Source: Dyadobacter sp. CY347 (GTDB lineage Bacteria; Bacteroidota; Bacteroidia; Cytophagales; Spirosomataceae). Taken from it: a stretch of DNA of 64,000 bases. Shown here piece after piece: positions 62,627 to 64,000 of this stretch (within the stretch, counting starts at the first letter, position 1; every line of letters starts with the position of its first letter). Both the position numbers and the translations under genes were made by a program. The stretch spans positions 1 through 64,000 of the forward strand of contig NZ_JAKFFT010000003.1 in NCBI RefSeq assembly GCF_021502655.1, in the 5' to 3' direction. The notes under the pieces are model-generated. The model was not told the origin of the DNA, did not search any database, and saw only the letters and a list, made by a program, of their open reading frames with translations.

Positions 62627-64000
62627 ATGGCGCAAAATCTATTTAATTTGTTTAAAAAGCAACGTTCGGCCTGCCTCTTGTGGCTGCTGGCAGCTTTGTT
62701 GGGGGGCTCAACGCTCCAATCCTTTGCGCAGGGTGATGTGCGGGGTGTGATTAAATCGGCTGACGGGAGCGGCGTGCTGCCGGGCGTTAATGTGTTGGTA
62801 AAAGGAACACAGCAAGGAACTGTTTCCGACGGTGAAGGGAAATATGTGCTCCGCGGTTTACAATCCGATGCCGTTCTTGTTTTCTCATTTATTGGTTACA
62901 AACCCCAGGAAGCAACGGTAGGCAAGGCCACCACGCTGGACATTACACTCGAACTGGATGCAGCGAACCTGCACGAAGTTGTGGTGGTGGGTTATGGTGC
63001 ACAAAAGAAAGAAAATCTCTCCGGGGCCGTCGACGTGGTGGACAGTAAAATGCTGGAAGCCAGACCAATACAGAACGTAGCCCAGGGTTTGCAAGGCGCA
63101 GTTCCCAACCTGAACATTGATTTTGTGAGCGGCGAACCGGGACAGGCGCCCAACATTAACATTCGCGGTTTTACTTCCATTAATGGCGGTAACCCGTTGA
63201 TTTTGGTGGATAACGTGCCTATGGATGCGGGCGAACTAAGTTTCATTGCACCGTCGGATATTAAAAGTATTTCGGTTTTAAAAGATGCGTCCTCGGCCGC
63301 GATCTATGGAGCGCGTGCGGCCTACGGTGTGATCCTGATCACGACCAAAACGGGCACAGGAGAAAAAATGAGCATTAATTATTCCAATAACTTCTCATTC
63401 GGCAAACCAACAGTGCTTCCCGACAAGGTTATTGATCCGTATATATACATGCGTTTACTCGAAACTTCCACGGATAACACGCCCTGGGATAATGTAAATT
63501 ATACGGCAAGCCAGTATGCCTGGGCCAAAGACCGCTCAGACAATCCTTCGGGAACGGATCCGATCCGTCTGAACCCGGTCGATAATTCGCTTTACGAATA
63601 CATGGGTAACACGGACTGGACGAAATATTTCCTGGATAACTTCACGCTATCGCAGCGGCACAACATTTCACTCGCAGGAAAATCGGGTAAGACAACTTAC
63701 TATTTATCAGGTGCCTATGATTCCCAGAATGGTGCATTGAAAATCGCGGAAGACAAATTCGATCGTTACACAACGCGCGGTAAAGTCAATTTCCAGCCAT
63801 ACAAATGGCTTTCTGTTGGAAATAACACTTCCATTGCATTGACAGAAAGATCGAAGCCTTACCAGCTCTCGATCCAGCGACTTTATGACCTGTTCCCGAC
63901 ATCAGTCGATAAAAATCCCGACGGGACCTGGGCTAATACGGACGTGGGCCGGGTGGCGGCGCAGTTGACGGAAGGCGGACGTGCCCTCAAAAAAGACAAT
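62627..64000 (+). CDS. SusC/RagA-family TonB-dependent transporter (3' end outside window)
   Basis: The first 458 residues are present; the frame is open at the right edge. Signal peptide ends ...TLQSFAQ (~35). A beta-sandwich domain follows (LPGVNVLVKGTQQGTVSDGEGKYVL), then the plug with VVVVGYGAQKKENLSGAV, LQGAVPNLNID, NIRGFTSINGGNPLILVDNVP and ASSAAIYGARAAYGVILITT, and the first barrel strands. It lacks the STN domain of the other SusC, so it is not of the FecR-signalling type; TetR control is likely. A susD partner should follow outside the window. Confidence 0.93.
   Translation, partial: MAQNLFNLFKKQRSACLLWLLAALLGGSTLQSFAQGDVRGVIKSADGSGVLPGVNVLVKGTQQGTVSDGEGKYVLRGLQSDAVLVFSFIGYKPQEATVGKATTLDITLELDAANLHEVVVVGYGAQKKENLSGAVDVVDSKMLEARPIQNVAQGLQGAVPNLNIDFVSGEPGQAPNINIRGFTSINGGNPLILVDNVPMDAGELSFIAPSDIKSISVLKDASSAAIYGARAAYGVILITTKTGTGEKMSINYSNNFSFGKPTVLPDKVIDPYIYMRLLETSTDNTPWDNVNYTASQYAWAKDRSDNPSGTDPIRLNPVDNSLYEYMGNTDWTKYFLDNFTLSQRHNISLAGKSGKTTYYLSGAYDSQNGALKIAEDKFDRYTTRGKVNFQPYKWLSVGNNTSIALTERSKPYQLSIQRLYDLFPTSVDKNPDGTWANTDVGRVAAQLTEGGRALKKDN

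Noticed and set aside
1..64000. CRISPR arrays and insertion sequences
   Set aside because: No regularly spaced repeats, no transposase or integrase gene, and no cas gene were seen in the window.

Overview
The window looks like chromosome of a Bacteroidota member, most likely a Cytophagales/Spirosomaceae bacterium of the Dyadobacter type. The reasons are a sigma-FecR-SusC-SusD cassette, a second SusC at the right edge, a protein with a C-terminal type IX secretion sorting domain, promoters of the TTG / TAnnTTTG class, little Shine-Dalgarno signal, and many single-domain response regulators and multi-PAS kinases. This assignment is inference from gene content; no rRNA or complete tRNA is present.

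Layout. 1-6430: the end of a CheB-type gene, two stand-alone receivers and a large hybrid sensor kinase. 6431-10410: an intact acyl desaturase, then decayed genes: transaldolase, a second desaturase, an ECF sigma factor and a receiver. 10907-13074: a receiver/PAS/DHp signalling protein split by a frameshift. 13075-15416: gene-poor, with a tRNA-like 3' end plus terminator, a small membrane protein and a broken RadC/JAB gene, suggesting an eroded mobile element. 15496-22157: a defence-type region: a reverse transcriptase, a structured non-coding interval, a divergent WYL-domain gene, an HTH gene and an AbiGi-family gene. 22299-31958: small housekeeping and stress genes (DinB, lipoprotein hydrolase, AlkD-like repair, several VOC proteins, HxlR with quinone reductase, AraC with SDR). 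32020-34098: an unusual VOC-VOC-cytochrome c-cytochrome c-rhodanese lipoprotein. 34987-41685: sigma/anti-sigma/SusC/SusD uptake locus. 41731-46806: YcaQ-type glycosylase, truncated DUF1016 protein, a second copy of the HTH gene with its upstream element, and a UvrA-like ATPase. 47000-53068: cation antiporter behind a terminator-bearing leader, a membrane histidine kinase, a T9SS cargo protein and two response regulators. 53129-64000: ArsR/SRPBCC pair with operator, a repeat-rich protein, a seven-repeat propeller-like lipoprotein, ABC permeases (one intact, one reduced to 142 bp), a DUF4198 protein behind a candidate RNA leader, a frameshifted barrel protein, and TetR divergent from SusC.

The most interesting element is the reverse transcriptase / structured intergenic / WYL unit (15496-18790). 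It resembles defence-associated RT systems but I cannot assign it to a named class. A second theme is gene decay: at least ten genes show internal deletions or single-base frameshifts. Some single-base shifts could be sequencing errors; the large internal deletions cannot be explained that way.
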